Positions 40,257 to 40,465 of a stretch of 40,465 bases of DNA are shown here, in pieces. The translations under genes were made by a program, and so were the position numbers. The DNA comes from Candidatus Avelusimicrobium pullicaecorum. GTDB taxonomy: Bacteria; Elusimicrobiota; Elusimicrobia; Elusimicrobiales; Elusimicrobiaceae. The notes under the pieces are model-generated. The model was not told where the DNA came from and ran no database searches. It saw only the letters and a program-made list of their open reading frames with translations. Every line of letters begins with the position of its first letter. The first letter of the stretch is position 1. Location of the stretch: NCBI GenBank assembly GCA_944322825.1, contig CALUQD010000009.1, positions 1 through 40,465 on the forward strand. The letters run 5' to 3'.

Positions 40257-40304
40257 GCCCAGGCTCTGGGCCTTGATTTGTTTTTTTTTTGATAAATTTT
40301 GGCT
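40257..40304 (+). promoter_or_regulatory. Promoter of pilin P6 with 10-T spacer tract
   Basis: Hairpin GCCCAG-GCT-CTGGGC (40257-40271), TTGATT (40273-40278), 10 T (40281-40290), extended -10 TGA-TAAATT (40290-40298) and ATG at 40305 after 6 bases. The spacer is 14 bases instead of the 16 in the other pilins because the T-run is two shorter. Confidence 0.65.
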
Positions 40305-40465
40305 ATGAACAAAATTTATCAAAAACCCTTCTCGGCGGGGAAAAACGCCGGATTTACGCTAATAGAGCTATTAGTAGTGGTTTTAATCATTGGTATCCTG
40401 GCGGCGGTGGCGTTGCCGCAATATACCAAAGCGGTGGAAAAATCCCGTTTAATGAAATGGGCTCC
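40305..40465 (+). CDS. Type IV prepilin (P6), 5' part
   Basis: The first 53 codons of a prepilin, cut by the window end. The leader [16 protein letters not shown] precedes [19 protein letters not shown], with Glu5 and the KAVEKSR end of the helix. The leader and start-codon palindrome match P1. The variable domain lies outside the window. The promoter has a shorter T-run than the other copies. Confidence 0.88.
   Translation, partial: MNKIYQKPFSAGKNAGFTLIELLVVVLIIGILAAVALPQYTKAVEKSRLMKWA

Larger units (their letters stand above)
39650..40272. repeat. Repeat block in front of pilin P6
   Basis: About 620 bases without a gene. It holds a degraded CGTGCTAGCG module (39680-39720), a T5 hairpin (39732-39753), a GTGTGGC module (39785-39865) with the hairpin GGCACCG/CGGTGCC, nested hairpin copies E3 (39872-39968) and, inverted, E4 (40073-40167), another T6 hairpin (40193-40218) and a last module (40230-40271) that leads to the promoter of P6. 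Open frames here are translations of repeats. Confidence 0.75.

Noticed and set aside
34020-40272. Integron attC sites or an insertion sequence
   Set aside because: GTTAACG and CGTGTTA parts recall integron core sites, and pilins look like cassettes, but no integrase, transposase, terminal repeats with target duplication or attI were found; the idea stays untested.

Overview
The window looks like a chromosomal segment of a Gram-negative, gut-type member of the Elusimicrobiota (Elusimicrobiaceae). This is inferred from gene content and was not tested by phylogeny. The clues are a set of type IV prepilin genes with a shared [23 protein letters not shown]-type N-terminus and a YYMANG motif, a SpoIID-type lipoprotein and SpoVG in what is probably a non-sporulating genome, a GT9 (heptosyltransferase-like) enzyme, and short Ala/Lys-rich tails on core proteins. 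Most of the DNA is ordinary housekeeping sequence. The unusual DNA is the pilin cassettes and the structured repeats in front of them.

Layout from left to right. 1-889: repeat block and pilin P1. 945-4945 (minus): a maltose/starch operon, an MFS sugar transporter and a DPE2-type 4-alpha-glucanotransferase. 5080-7383: a sigma-70 family factor with a basic tail, tRNA-Arg(CCT), a nitroreductase and tRNA-Gln(TTG). 7444-9741 (minus): MORN-repeat protein, ispE and spoVG, overlapping one another. 9742-11930: two pilins (P2, P3) behind an almost identical 360-bp leader. 12049-12809: trxA and an exported thioredoxin-like protein. 12869-17900: polA-coaE-rho, then rpmE. 18021-23412: prfA, GT9, prmC, murA, folC, tightly packed. 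23505-27352: a 749-residue coiled-coil protein, ddl and a small membrane protein. 27469-36610: a family of genes on the minus strand (yebC-ruvC | ruvA-ruvB-spoIID-queA | tgt) whose order matches one operon known from other bacteria, here broken twice by pilin genes on the opposite strand (P5 and P4). 36701-39587: tRNA-Arg(TCG), a cation diffusion facilitator, a CpXC protein and a CCA-adding-type nucleotidyltransferase. 39588-40465: a long repeat block and the start of pilin P6, which runs off the end.

The most interesting part is the pilin cassette system. Each of P1, P2, P3, P5 and P6 has the same promoter layout: a GC hairpin, a -35-like TTGA(T/C)T, a run of 12 (P6: 10) T residues in the spacer, and an extended -10 of the form TGA-TA. 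The tract sets the -35/-10 distance (16, or 14 in P6), the layout of known slipped-strand phase-variable promoters. Upstream of P1, P5 and P6 lies a nested hairpin element in four copies; its stems differ in sequence but stay paired (compensatory changes), and one copy is inverted. No transposase, integrase or CRISPR was found. Several housekeeping genes also seem to use extended -10 promoters placed 6 bases before the ATG, which suggests leaderless mRNAs.
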